Assembly: GCF_030248535.1 (NCBI RefSeq)
Contig: NZ_JAHGAJ010000029.1
Span: forward strand, 1 to 64,000
Direction: 5' to 3'
Length of the DNA: 64,000 bases
Source: Vibrio sp. D404a
Lineage (GTDB): Bacteria > Pseudomonadota > Gammaproteobacteria > Enterobacterales > Vibrionaceae
The position numbers were made by a program, and so were the translations under genes. Each line of letters begins with the position of its first letter. Position 1 is the first letter of the stretch. Below, one piece after another: positions 42,317 to 51,498 of this stretch. The notes under the pieces were generated by a model that was not told the DNA's origin, did no database searches, and saw nothing but the letters and a program-made list of their open reading frames with translations.

Positions 42317-43720
42317 ATGGCTACAGGTAAGATCGTACAGATCATCGGTGCAGTAGTCGACGTAGAGTTCCCACAGGGTGAAGTACCACGTGTATACGAC
42401 GCTCTGAACGTTACTGAAGCTAAAGAACGTCTAGTTCTTGAAGTTCAGCAACAACTTGGCGGTGGCGTAGTTCGCGCAATCGTAATGGGTAGCTCTGATG
42501 GTTTACGTCGTGGTTTGACAGTAGAAAATACTGGCGCGCCAATCTCAGTACCAGTAGGTACTAAGACCCTAGGTCGTATCATGAACGTTCTAGGTGACGC
42601 GATTGATGAGTGTGGTGAAATCGGTGCAGAAGAGCACTACGCAATTCACCGCGAAGCGCCTAGCTACGAAGAGCAGTCTAACGAGACAGCACTTCTAGAA
42701 ACAGGTGTTAAAGTAATCGACTTGGTTTGTCCATTCGCTAAGGGTGGTAAAATCGGTCTATTCGGTGGTGCAGGTGTAGGTAAGACCGTTAACATGATGG
42801 AACTTATCAACAACATCGCACTTCAGCACTCTGGCCTATCTGTATTTGCAGGTGTAGGTGAGCGTACTCGTGAAGGTAACGATTTCTACTTTGAGATGCA
42901 GGAAGCAGGCGTTGTAAACGTTGAAAAACCTGAAGAATCTAAAGTAGCGATGGTTTACGGTCAGATGAACGAGCCACCAGGTAACCGTCTACGTGTTGCA
43001 CTGACTGGTCTAACAATGGCAGAGCGTTTCCGTGACGAAGGTCGTGACGTTCTACTATTCGTAGATAACATCTACCGTTACACGCTTGCAGGTACTGAGG
43101 TATCAGCACTTCTAGGCCGTATGCCTTCTGCGGTAGGTTACCAACCTACACTAGCGGAAGAAATGGGTGTTCTACAAGAGCGTATCACGTCAACTAAGCA
43201 AGGCTCTATCACGTCTGTACAGGCGGTATACGTACCTGCGGATGACTTGACTGACCCATCTCCAGCAACAACGTTCGCGCACTTGGATGCAACGGTTGTA
43301 CTTAACCGTAACATCGCAGCTATGGGTCTATACCCAGCGATCGACCCGCTAGATTCAACTTCACGTCAACTAGATCCACTAGTAGTTGGTCAAGAGCACT
43401 ACGATATCGCTCAAGGTGTACAACGTACACTTCAGCGCTACAAAGAGCTTAAAGACATCATTGCTATTCTAGGTATGGACGAGCTATCTGAAGAAGATAA
43501 GCAAGTTGTATCTCGTGCTCGTAAGATTGAGAAGTTCCTAACTCAGCCTTACCACGTAGCGGAAGTATTTACAGGTGACCCAGGCGTTTACGTACCTCTT
43601 AAAGAGACTCTACGTGGCTTCAAAGGTCTACTAGACGGTGAATACGATGACATTCCAGAGCAAGCGTTCATGTACTGCGGTACTATCGACGAAGCTATTG
43701 AGAATGCTAAGAAGCTATAA
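42317..43720 (+). CDS. atpD: ATP synthase F1 subunit beta
   Basis: Beta holds the catalytic sites. The 467-residue protein has the P-loop GGAGVGKT near 154, the catalytic-glutamate segment GVGERTREGNDF near 184, and the conserved ATP-synthase signature PAIDPLDSTS near 347. Length is near E. coli (460). Strong Shine-Dalgarno TTAGAGGA lies upstream. Confidence 0.98.
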   Translation: MATGKIVQIIGAVVDVEFPQGEVPRVYDALNVTEAKERLVLEVQQQLGGGVVRAIVMGSSDGLRRGLTVENTGAPISVPVGTKTLGRIMNVLGDAIDECGEIGAEEHYAIHREAPSYEEQSNETALLETGVKVIDLVCPFAKGGKIGLFGGAGVGKTVNMMELINNIALQHSGLSVFAGVGERTREGNDFYFEMQEAGVVNVEKPEESKVAMVYGQMNEPPGNRLRVALTGLTMAERFRDEGRDVLLFVDNIYRYTLAGTEVSALLGRMPSAVGYQPTLAEEMGVLQERITSTKQGSITSVQAVYVPADDLTDPSPATTFAHLDATVVLNRNIAAMGLYPAIDPLDSTSRQLDPLVVGQEHYDIAQGVQRTLQRYKELKDIIAILGMDELSEEDKQVVSRARKIEKFLTQPYHVAEVFTGDPGVYVPLKETLRGFKGLLDGEYDDIPEQAFMYCGTIDEAIENAKKL

Positions 43721-43738
43721 GGCTAACTAGGAGGCGAT

Positions 43739-44161
43739 ATGGCAGCAATAACCTTTCACCTAGACGTAGTAAGTGCAGAGAAAAAACTTTTCTCTGGTCT
43801 TGTTGAGACGTTTCAGGTGACCGGTAGCGAAGGTGAACTTGGTATTTTCCATGGTCACACACCGCTGCTGACCGCTATCAAGCCTGGTATGGTGCGTATT
43901 GTTAAGCAGCACGGCCACGAAGAAATCATTTATGTTTCTGGTGGTATGGTAGAAGTTCAGCCCGGTACAGCGACTGTACTGGCTGATACAGCTATCCGTG
44001 GTGAAGAGCTAGACGCAGCAAAGGCGGAAGAAGCTAAGCGCAAGGCTGTGGAGAATATCCAAAATCAGCATGGCGACATGGACTTCGCACAAGCGGCCGG
44101 TGAACTGGCTAAAGCCATTGCTCAGTTACGAGTTATCGAACTGACAAAACAGCGTCGTTAA
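43739..44161 (+). CDS. atpC: ATP synthase F1 subunit epsilon
   Basis: Epsilon connects the rotor to the c ring and can inhibit hydrolysis. The 140-residue protein has an N-terminal beta barrel (about 1-85, with GSEGELGIFHGHTPLL near 28) and a C-terminal two-helix regulatory part. AGGAGG lies six bases ahead of the ATG. It is the last atp gene before a terminator. Confidence 0.97.
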   Translation: MAAITFHLDVVSAEKKLFSGLVETFQVTGSEGELGIFHGHTPLLTAIKPGMVRIVKQHGHEEIIYVSGGMVEVQPGTATVLADTAIRGEELDAAKAEEAKRKAVENIQNQHGDMDFAQAAGELAKAIAQLRVIELTKQRR

Positions 44162-44188
44162 TTTTATAGAAATTATCGATACTGAGAT

Positions 44189-44215
44189 AAAGGCGACCTA
44201 AGGGTCGCCTTTTTG
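44189..44215 (+). terminator. Terminator at the end of the atp operon
   Basis: AAAGGCGACC-TAAG-GGTCGCCTTTTT, 27 bases after atpC. glmU therefore has its own transcript or depends on readthrough. Confidence 0.9.
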
Positions 44216-44322
44216 CATTTTTGGATAAGCCATATGTGTTAAATCATCAGATTATTTAATTTGTTAGCTAAAAACGGTTACAATATCGTCTTAACTAAAA
44301 TAACGTCAGATAGGTTGTTCCA

Positions 44323-45684
44323 ATGAATTTCAGCGCGGTTATCCTCGCGGCGGGTAAAGGCACTCGCATGTACTCAAACACACCAAAGGTGCTACATACC
44401 CTTGCGGGTAAGCCAATGGTTAAACACGTTATCGATACTTGTAACGGCTTGGGTGCACAAAACATCCACCTTGTTTACGGTCACGGTGGCGACCAGATGA
44501 AAGCGACTCTTGCTGAAGAGCAAGTTAACTGGGCGCTACAAGCAGAGCAGCTAGGTACGGGTCACGCAGTCGATCAAGCGTCAGCGCACTTTGCTGATGA
44601 TGAGAAAGTTCTGGTTCTGTACGGTGACGTTCCACTGATCTCAGCTGAAACCATTGAAAACCTATTAGATGCACAACCAACTGGCGGCATTGCGCTGCTG
44701 ACTGTTGTATTAGATAACCCAACAGGTTATGGCCGTATTATTCGTAAGAATGGTCCAGTGGTTGCGATAGTTGAGCAAAAAGATGCAACCGACGAGCAGA
44801 AGCTGATTAAAGAGATCAACACGGGCGTTATGGTTGCTACGGGTGGCGATCTGAAGCGTTGGTTGTCTGGCCTAAGCAATGACAACGCGCAAGGCGAATA
44901 TTACCTAACAGACGTTATCGCAGCAGCTCACGATGAAGGTCGTGCGGTAGAAGCGGTACATCCAAACAGCCCAATTGAAGTTGAAGGCGTTAACGATCGC
45001 TCTCAACTTGCTCGTCTAGAGCGTGCTTACCAAGCGGAACAAGCGGACAAGCTGCTTAAGCAGGGCGTGATGTTGCGTGACCCAAGCCGCTTTGACCTAC
45101 GTGGTGAGCTGCAGTGTGGTATGGACGTAGAGATTGATGTTAACGTGATCATTGAAGGCAGCGTTAGCATTGGCGATAACGTGACTATCGGCGCTGGATG
45201 TGTTCTAAAAGATTGTGAGATCGACGACAACACAGTGATTCGTCCATACAGCGTAATTGAAGGCGCGACGGTTGGTGAAGACTGTACGGTTGGTCCATTT
45301 ACACGCCTACGTCCAGGTGCCGACATGCGTAACGATTCACACGTGGGTAACTTTGTCGAAGTGAAGAACACGCGTCTAGGCGAAGGCTCTAAGGCAAACC
45401 ACCTGACTTACCTTGGTGATGCAGAGATCGGTCAGCGCGTTAATGTTGGCGCTGGCGCGATCACTTGTAACTACGACGGTGCAAACAAGTTTAAGACCAT
45501 CATCGGCGACGACGTTTTCGTTGGCTCTGATAGTCAGCTGATTGCCCCTGTGACGATTGCAGATGGTGCGACAGTAGGTGCAGGCTCAACCGTGACACGC
45601 GATGTCGCTGAGAATGAGTTGGTGATCAGCCGTGCTAAAGAGCGCAAAATCGCAAACTGGCAGCGTCCAGTGAAGAAAAAATAA
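44323..45684 (+). CDS. glmU: Bifunctional UDP-N-acetylglucosamine pyrophosphorylase / glucosamine-1-phosphate acetyltransferase
   Basis: GlmU acetylates glucosamine-1-phosphate and couples it to UTP, giving UDP-GlcNAc for peptidoglycan and lipid A. The 453-residue protein has the N-terminal uridyltransferase motif LAAGKGTRMYS near 8-18 and metal-site residues such as YGDVPLI near 103. The C-terminal half is a left-handed beta-helix of hexapeptide repeats with the acetyltransferase residues around NFVEVKNTRLGEG near 343. It follows the atp operon, as in E. coli. Confidence 0.97.
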   Translation: MNFSAVILAAGKGTRMYSNTPKVLHTLAGKPMVKHVIDTCNGLGAQNIHLVYGHGGDQMKATLAEEQVNWALQAEQLGTGHAVDQASAHFADDEKVLVLYGDVPLISAETIENLLDAQPTGGIALLTVVLDNPTGYGRIIRKNGPVVAIVEQKDATDEQKLIKEINTGVMVATGGDLKRWLSGLSNDNAQGEYYLTDVIAAAHDEGRAVEAVHPNSPIEVEGVNDRSQLARLERAYQAEQADKLLKQGVMLRDPSRFDLRGELQCGMDVEIDVNVIIEGSVSIGDNVTIGAGCVLKDCEIDDNTVIRPYSVIEGATVGEDCTVGPFTRLRPGADMRNDSHVGNFVEVKNTRLGEGSKANHLTYLGDAEIGQRVNVGAGAITCNYDGANKFKTIIGDDVFVGSDSQLIAPVTIADGATVGAGSTVTRDVAENELVISRAKERKIANWQRPVKKK

Positions 45685-45714
45685 TCAATGATTATTGTTT
45701 AGTTTTATTAAAAG

Positions 45715-45750
45715 AAAGAGCCAGTTACGTGAGTGACTGGCTCTTTTTTG
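45715..45750 (+). terminator. Terminator after glmU
   Basis: AAAGAGCCAGT and ACTGGCTCTTT arms with a ten-base loop and a T tail, 30 bases after the stop. Confidence 0.88.
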
Positions 45751-45852
45751 TTGTCTGTTGCTAATAATTTAATCAACACCCTGATTGTAATATGTTGTGA
45801 CATTGTTATTATTCGGGTTGGGGTTCTGTAAATTTAAGGTGAAATACGCACA

Positions 45853-47520
45853 ATGAGATTGGTCGAGAAAAAATGGCAAACCATGCCGATCATTATCTTA
45901 TCTTTTTCAATGTTGATAGGGCTGTATGGCTTTTACGTCACGCTGGAAAAGCTGGTGGTTGAAAACGAACGCGAGCATTTGATATCGCTGATGTCAGACG
46001 TGATCTATGAGATTCGTGAAGACAGCGGCTCGTTTACCGCCGATATGGACGTGGATGATTACATCGGTGATCTCACTCAAGCCAACACTCGACTTAGAAT
46101 CCAAGTGATTGACCCACAAGGTGTGGTGATTGGTGATACTGACCTCTCCGATCACGCCCTAGCCGGTGTCGAAAACCATGGTGACCGACCTGAATTTCTA
46201 CAAGCTCTCAAGCATGGCAATGGCAGTGATGTTCGCTTTAGTACCGTTACCTCAATAGATCGAATCTACTACTCGCAAAAAGAGACGGTAAAAGGTAAAG
46301 ACTTTGTGGTGGTGATCTCCTCACCGATGCACCAGCTTAAGCAGATGAATTTCCAGTTAATGGGGATTTTGATCGGCATGGTGCTGCTGAGTCTGAGCTT
46401 TTTGATTGGCACCTCGTATGTGAGTAACCGTCAGATAGTGCAGCGTGTTGAAGAAGAGCAGAAGAAGCAAGACGAACGTATTCGTCAGCGTACCCATGAG
46501 ATTGAGCTGATGCACCGCTTGGCCAACATGCTAGCGGCGTGTAACAACATGGTTGAAGCTCAACAGATCGTCTCGGATATCCTGCCGAGAATCCTTGGTA
46601 AGATTAATGGCAGTGTTTCCCTAATGCGCGCTTCACGTAACCAATTGATCACCCAGCTTGATTGGGGAGACACTTGGCCGGGAAGTTCGAGCTTTGCACC
46701 TGAAGAGTGCTGGTCGCTGCGTAAAGGGCGTCCTCATCAATCTAACGATGACTTTCACTCGCTGAGTTGTGGTCACATGGACGAGATAGAGAACAACCAA
46801 ACCTTGTGCATTCCATTGACCGCGCACGGTAATACCATTGGCATCATGCACCTCTATTTTGGCCAAGGGCATATTGAAATTGACCCGATCACCGAGCAGT
46901 TAGCATTCAGTGTTTCTGAGCATTTAGGCTTGGCGTTGGCTAACTTGAGCCTACAAGAGAAGCTTCGTTCGCAAGCATTGAGCGATCCATTAACGGGCTT
47001 GTTCAACCGCCGCTTCTTCGAGCAAAAACTGGAAGAGCATTCAATGAACTCGGCCACCAGCGAGCAACCTTTGTCATTATTGATGCTCGATTTGGATCAT
47101 TTCAAGCGCTTCAATGATAACTTTGGCCATGATGCGGGTGACTTCGTGCTGAAAGAGATCAGCGCCTTGCTCAAGCAGAGTGTTAGTGAAGATGAAATTG
47201 CTTGTCGTCTTGGTGGGGAAGAGTTGGCTGTGTTGCTGCCACATTATTCAATGGAGCAGGCGACCGACTTTGCTCAAAGCCTATGTGATGCCGTGCGCTC
47301 AATGCACTTGGAGCACAAAGGCTTGTCACTGGGACAATTAGGCGTGTCGATTGGTGTTGCAACCTATCCTAAGCCTGCGTCGGATACCGAGTCTCTGGTT
47401 AAGATGGCTGACAATGCACTTTATATGGCGAAAGACATGGGACGCAGCCGCGTGATTAACTACGATGAGTACAGCCGACATAAAGCACCAGCGCTGGAAG
47501 TGGTGGAGAATGAGAGCTGA
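45853..47520 (+). CDS. Membrane-bound diguanylate cyclase with periplasmic sensor and GGDEF domain
   Basis: The 555-residue protein has a membrane helix (about 12-32), a periplasmic sensor region (about 33-168) of PAS/Cache type, a second helix (about 170-190), a linker helix, a GAF-like region (about 215-370) and a C-terminal GGDEF domain. The active-site loop is GGEEL near 454, an active variant, and family residues LDPLTGLFNRR-like SDPLTGLFNRRFF and FGHDAGDFVL are intact. So it should make cyclic di-GMP. The inhibitory RxxD site is absent: the four residues in its place are SEDE. Its signal is unknown; no phosphodiesterase gene is adjacent. It is monocistronic. Confidence 0.9.
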   Translation: MRLVEKKWQTMPIIILSFSMLIGLYGFYVTLEKLVVENEREHLISLMSDVIYEIREDSGSFTADMDVDDYIGDLTQANTRLRIQVIDPQGVVIGDTDLSDHALAGVENHGDRPEFLQALKHGNGSDVRFSTVTSIDRIYYSQKETVKGKDFVVVISSPMHQLKQMNFQLMGILIGMVLLSLSFLIGTSYVSNRQIVQRVEEEQKKQDERIRQRTHEIELMHRLANMLAACNNMVEAQQIVSDILPRILGKINGSVSLMRASRNQLITQLDWGDTWPGSSSFAPEECWSLRKGRPHQSNDDFHSLSCGHMDEIENNQTLCIPLTAHGNTIGIMHLYFGQGHIEIDPITEQLAFSVSEHLGLALANLSLQEKLRSQALSDPLTGLFNRRFFEQKLEEHSMNSATSEQPLSLLMLDLDHFKRFNDNFGHDAGDFVLKEISALLKQSVSEDEIACRLGGEELAVLLPHYSMEQATDFAQSLCDAVRSMHLEHKGLSLGQLGVSIGVATYPKPASDTESLVKMADNALYMAKDMGRSRVINYDEYSRHKAPALEVVENES

Positions 47521-47537
47521 TTGAGTTCTATGAGAGA

Positions 47538-47569
47538 AAAAAAGAGCGAGTACTAAACTCGCTCTTTTT
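47538..47569. terminator. Bidirectional terminator between the cyclase gene and punC
   Basis: AAAGAGCGAGT-ACTAA-ACTCGCTCTTT lies between converging genes with A/T tracts on both sides. The same GAGCGAGT stem recurs at 49903-49936. Confidence 0.88.
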
Positions 47570-47590
47570 AGTTTTGAATGAATGAGCAGG

Positions 47591-48802
47591 CTAGTCTTGG
47601 TTGTCTTCAGCGACTACGCGCGAGTTATCCGGCGCAGAGAAGTGCTGAGACAACTCTTTATTTGAGAAGATGTAACCAAACCATAGGCCACCTAAACAGA
47701 TCACGATAGCAACACCGGTAACGCTCAGTGCTTGGCTCGCCATTGCTGCAACCAGTGCACTTGCCAGGCTGCTAATACAGATCTGTAAACTGTTCTGTAG
47801 ACCTGCAGCCGTCGCTGGGCTCTGTTTGGCACTTGATAGCGCGCGGTTTACTACGATTGGGTAAAGTGCGCCATTTGCTACTGCAATCAAACAGAATGGG
47901 GCTAATAGAGGCCAAATAGACGTCAGTTCCCACTGTGAGGCGATGAAGATAAGCATTGCCGCCACACTGAACAGACCCACTAGGTTGCGCAGCACCACAC
48001 CATCGCCGTATTTCTTCACCGCTTGCTTACCAAAGTAGCCACCCGCCATAAACGCAATCGTCTGTGGGATAAAGCTTAGGCCAATGTCTTTTGCTTCATA
48101 ACCTAGCTGAGCCATGATCTCTGGCATACCCGTTAGGTAGGCAAAGAAAGCGGCCGATGCTGAAGCGAACATCAGTACATTACCCAAGTAAGGTTTAGAT
48201 TTAACTAGCGCCTTAATATCAGATTTAATAGAGGTTTGTTTTACCTCTGGTTGTTCTTTTGGTTGAGCCATCGTAGTTGCAACCAATAGCGCGCCCATTA
48301 GAGTTAGAGTAATGAAGATGCTGTGCCAACCAAAGTTATCCGCTAGAAGCACACCCAGTTGAGGCGCCAGTGCTGGAGATAGCGCCACTAAAGGCATGAT
48401 GGTGGCAAAAATTTGTTGGCTGCTGCTTTGTGAATAGCGCTTGATTACCATCGCTTGCCAGATCACAGCAGGAGCACACACACCGATCGCTTGGATAAAG
48501 CGCAGTGTCAGCAGTTGCCAAACCTCAGTGCTGAAAGCCAAACCAAATGATGCTGCCGTAAACAGAACTAGACCGACAGCCAGTGTGTTGCGGTGGCCAT
48601 ATTTATCGCTGGCAAGACCCCAAAGAAGCTGACCCATCGCCATGCCGCCAAGGAATACCGTTAGAGATAGGGCAATCTGCTCTGGGCCGGTTGCAAAGTC
48701 GATCTCCATTGCCTTAAATGCAGGTAGATACATATCGGTCGCGATGAAACCTAGCATGGACAGAACTGCAAGGTAGGTCAGCTGAAACTTAGAAATATTC
48801 AT
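47591..48802 (-). CDS. punC: Purine transporter PunC homologue, MFS DHA1 family
   Basis: This is a 12-helix major facilitator of the Bcr/CflA group. Its closest recognisable match is E. coli PunC (YdhC): MLGFIATDMYLPAF at the start, RFIQAIGVCAPAVIWQA near 102 and IPQTIAFMAGGYFG near 243. E. coli PunC is described as a purine ribonucleoside transporter. The 403-residue length fits. It is divergent from a PunR-like LysR gene, the same arrangement as punR-punC in E. coli, which supports the assignment. Substrate is inferred from that homology. Confidence 0.8.
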   Translation of the reverse strand: MNISKFQLTYLAVLSMLGFIATDMYLPAFKAMEIDFATGPEQIALSLTVFLGGMAMGQLLWGLASDKYGHRNTLAVGLVLFTAASFGLAFSTEVWQLLTLRFIQAIGVCAPAVIWQAMVIKRYSQSSSQQIFATIMPLVALSPALAPQLGVLLADNFGWHSIFITLTLMGALLVATTMAQPKEQPEVKQTSIKSDIKALVKSKPYLGNVLMFASASAAFFAYLTGMPEIMAQLGYEAKDIGLSFIPQTIAFMAGGYFGKQAVKKYGDGVVLRNLVGLFSVAAMLIFIASQWELTSIWPLLAPFCLIAVANGALYPIVVNRALSSAKQSPATAAGLQNSLQICISSLASALVAAMASQALSVTGVAIVICLGGLWFGYIFSNKELSQHFSAPDNSRVVAEDNQD

Positions 48803-48964
48803 AAAATGCCATTAAGCTGTTGTAGTGATGTATTTATCATCAAAATTATTGTTTGTTGTTGGGTGACGTCATGCCCGTTTTATGTACGCTGACATTCTAT
48901 TTTTCTGCTTTGTTAAAATAAAACGCTAAAATATGTGGTTATCAATCAAAAAATTTGAAGGCTT

Positions 48965-49879
48965 ATGTTCTCTAAATCATCGTTAGAAATGCTCGACACT
49001 GTGGCTCGGTTGGGAAGTTTTACGGCTGCTGCTGAACAACTGCACAAGGTGCCATCAGCGATCAGCTACGGGGTTCGTCAGATAGAGCAAGAACTTGGTG
49101 TGCTGTTGTTTAAGCGCCTGCCGAGAAAGGTTGAGCTGACACCTGCCGGAGAGGTGTTTATCGAAGAGGCGCGCTCTTTATTGCGCCAGATGGAGGAGGT
49201 GAGTGCCCAGACCAAGCGAGCTGCCCGAGGGTGGAAAAAGACTCTGCGCTTAACCCTAGACAACGTGGTTAAGCTCGACAAGATGAAGCCGATGATTGAA
49301 GAGTTTTATGAGACCTTTGATTTTGCTGAACTGCAGATCAACATGGAGGTGTTCAATGGCTCTTGGGAGGCGATCGCTCAAGGGCGTGCCGATATTGTGA
49401 TTGGTGCCACTTCTGCGATTCCGGTAGGCGGTGACTTTGAGGTTAAAGAGATGGGGCCGCTCGATTGGGCGTTTGTTATGTCACCAAGTCATCCGTGTGT
49501 GAGAGAGCAGAACCTTGATGAGACCTTTGTCAGTCAGTTCCCAGCTATCTGTTTAGATGATACCTCGAGCGTATTGCCCAAGCGTCATACGGGTCACTAC
49601 GCCAATCAAAGGCGCTTGCTGCTGCCTAATTGGTACAGTGCTATTGAATGCCTTAAGAATGGAGTAGGGGTTGGCTATATGCCACGCCATATTGCAGCTC
49701 CTATCATTGAGCAAGGCTTGCTGGTGGAGAAAATACTGCCGGAGCCGAGCCCTCTCAGTCAGTGCTGTCTTGTGTGGCGCAAAGACGACAATCATAAGTT
49801 GATTGAGTGGATGGTGAATTACTTGGGATCCAGTGATCAACTGCATCGAGATTGGTTGGATCATCGCAAGGCGATCTAG
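48965..49879 (+). CDS. punR: PunR-like LysR-family regulator
   Basis: The 304-residue LysR regulator has an N-terminal helix-turn-helix (about 5-60, with FTAAAEQLHKVPSAISYGVRQ) and a ligand-binding domain containing FNGSWEAIAQGRADIVIGATSA near 121, which matches E. coli PunR (YdhB) closely. PunR activates punC in response to purines. Divergence from the punC homologue across 162 bases supports the same role here. It ends at a bidirectional terminator. Confidence 0.82.
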   Translation: MFSKSSLEMLDTVARLGSFTAAAEQLHKVPSAISYGVRQIEQELGVLLFKRLPRKVELTPAGEVFIEEARSLLRQMEEVSAQTKRAARGWKKTLRLTLDNVVKLDKMKPMIEEFYETFDFAELQINMEVFNGSWEAIAQGRADIVIGATSAIPVGGDFEVKEMGPLDWAFVMSPSHPCVREQNLDETFVSQFPAICLDDTSSVLPKRHTGHYANQRRLLLPNWYSAIECLKNGVGVGYMPRHIAAPIIEQGLLVEKILPEPSPLSQCCLVWRKDDNHKLIEWMVNYLGSSDQLHRDWLDHRKAI

Positions 49880-49902
49880 TTGAACGATCTTTAAAGATAA
49901 GA

Positions 49903-49936
49903 TCAAAAAGAGCGAGTTAATACTCGCTCTTTTTAT
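49903..49936. terminator. Bidirectional terminator between punR and ilvA
   Basis: AAAAAGAGCGAGT-TAAT-ACTCGCTCTTTTT between converging genes; it ends punR on the plus strand and the ilv operon on the minus strand. Confidence 0.9.
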
Positions 49937-49950
49937 TAGATAACAATCTC

Positions 49951-51495
49951 TTAGGACAAGAAGAACTTGTACGAAGGGTTATCGGTTTCATCTTTGCATT
50001 GGTAGCCAAGCTCACGCAGGTGAGTTGAGAATTGTGCAAGGTCGTCGTCACTCAATTCAAATCCACACAAAACACGACCATAGTCGGCGCCGTGATTACG
50101 GTAGTTGAACAGGCTAATGTTCCAGTGGGTGCCAAGCGTATCTAGGAACTTGATCAGAGCACCTGGGTATTCTGGGAACTCAAAGCTGTACAAGCGCTCT
50201 TTCAATGGCTTGGATGGCTTACCACCAATCATATAGCGGATATGCAGTTTCGCCATCTCATCATCTGAAAGGTCGACTACCGGATAGCCGCCCTCACGAA
50301 GATCAGAGATGATGCTATCGAGCTCTTCCTGCCCACCATTGAGACGTACACCGACGAAGATGTTCGCTAGGCTGTCGTCGTTATGACGGTAGTTAAACTC
50401 TGTCACAGCACGGCCGCCGATGATATTGCAGAACTCGAGGAAGGCACCTTGTCGTTCTGGAATTGTCACCGCAAGCAAACCTTCGCGCTTTTCACCCAGT
50501 TCACAACGTTCGGACACATAACGCAGACCATGGAAGTTGGTGTTGGCACCAGACAGTACTGTCGCCAGTTGCTTGCCTTGCAGTTGGTTCTGCTCAGCAA
50601 ACTTCTTCAAACCTGCCAGAGCAAGCGCACCAGAAGGTTCGGCAATCGCACGAGTATCTTCAAAGATGTCTTTTACTGCAGAGCAGATCTCATCGCTAGA
50701 AACGGCAATATGGCCATCGATGTACTGCTGGCATAGGCGGAAGGTCTCTTCACCAATGCGCTTAACTGCAACGCCATCGGCAAACATACTGACCTGATCT
50801 AGAACTACCGGCTCACCTGCATCTAATGCTGCTTTGAGGCAAGAGGAATCCTCTGGCTCTACTGCAATCACTTTGATTTCTGGCATTAACTGCTTAATCA
50901 GCACAGCAACACCAGCGGCTAGACCGCCACCACCAACGGGTACAAAGATATAATCGAGATGACCATTTTGCTGCAGCATCTCCATACCCATGGTGCCTTG
51001 TCCTGCAATCACTAATGGGTGATCGAAGGGAGGTACAAAGGTATAGCCGTGCTCAGCTGAAAGGCGTTCTGCTTCAGCCTTCGCTTCATCAAAGTTGCTG
51101 CCGTGCAGAACCACGTTGCCACCGAAGCCACGTACCGCATCTACTTTGATGTCTGGAGTCGTTTTTGGCATCACTATCGTGGTCTGAATACCGAGCTTAG
51201 AGCCAGACAGAGCCATGCCTTGAGCATGGTTACCTGCCGATGCTGCAATTACACCTGCAGCTTTCTGTTGTTCAGAAAGACTGGATACCATGTTATAGGC
51301 ACCACGCAGCTTGAACGAGTGAACTGGCTGACGGTCTTCACGCTTAAGCTGAACCTGGTTACCGATACGTGCGCTCAGGCGTGGCATCTCTTGCAGCGGC
51401 GTAACGATAGCCGCTTCATAAACTGGAGCTCTTAATATCTGGCGCAGGTAGTCTGCACCAGATTGTAAACGGGGCGTTGAGGTGTCATCACTCAT
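49951..51495 (-). CDS. ilvA: Biosynthetic threonine dehydratase IlvA
   Basis: IlvA deaminates threonine to 2-ketobutyrate, the first committed step to isoleucine, and is inhibited by isoleucine. The 514-residue protein (E. coli 514) has the PLP lysine in SFKLRGAYNM near 57, the glycine-rich phosphate loop VPVGGGGLAAG near 185 and two C-terminal ACT-like regulatory domains (about 330-505). It is the last gene of ilvGMEDA, 3 bases after ilvD. Confidence 0.97.
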   Translation of the reverse strand: MSDDTSTPRLQSGADYLRQILRAPVYEAAIVTPLQEMPRLSARIGNQVQLKREDRQPVHSFKLRGAYNMVSSLSEQQKAAGVIAASAGNHAQGMALSGSKLGIQTTIVMPKTTPDIKVDAVRGFGGNVVLHGSNFDEAKAEAERLSAEHGYTFVPPFDHPLVIAGQGTMGMEMLQQNGHLDYIFVPVGGGGLAAGVAVLIKQLMPEIKVIAVEPEDSSCLKAALDAGEPVVLDQVSMFADGVAVKRIGEETFRLCQQYIDGHIAVSSDEICSAVKDIFEDTRAIAEPSGALALAGLKKFAEQNQLQGKQLATVLSGANTNFHGLRYVSERCELGEKREGLLAVTIPERQGAFLEFCNIIGGRAVTEFNYRHNDDSLANIFVGVRLNGGQEELDSIISDLREGGYPVVDLSDDEMAKLHIRYMIGGKPSKPLKERLYSFEFPEYPGALIKFLDTLGTHWNISLFNYRNHGADYGRVLCGFELSDDDLAQFSTHLRELGYQCKDETDNPSYKFFLS

Positions 51496-51498
51496 AGA

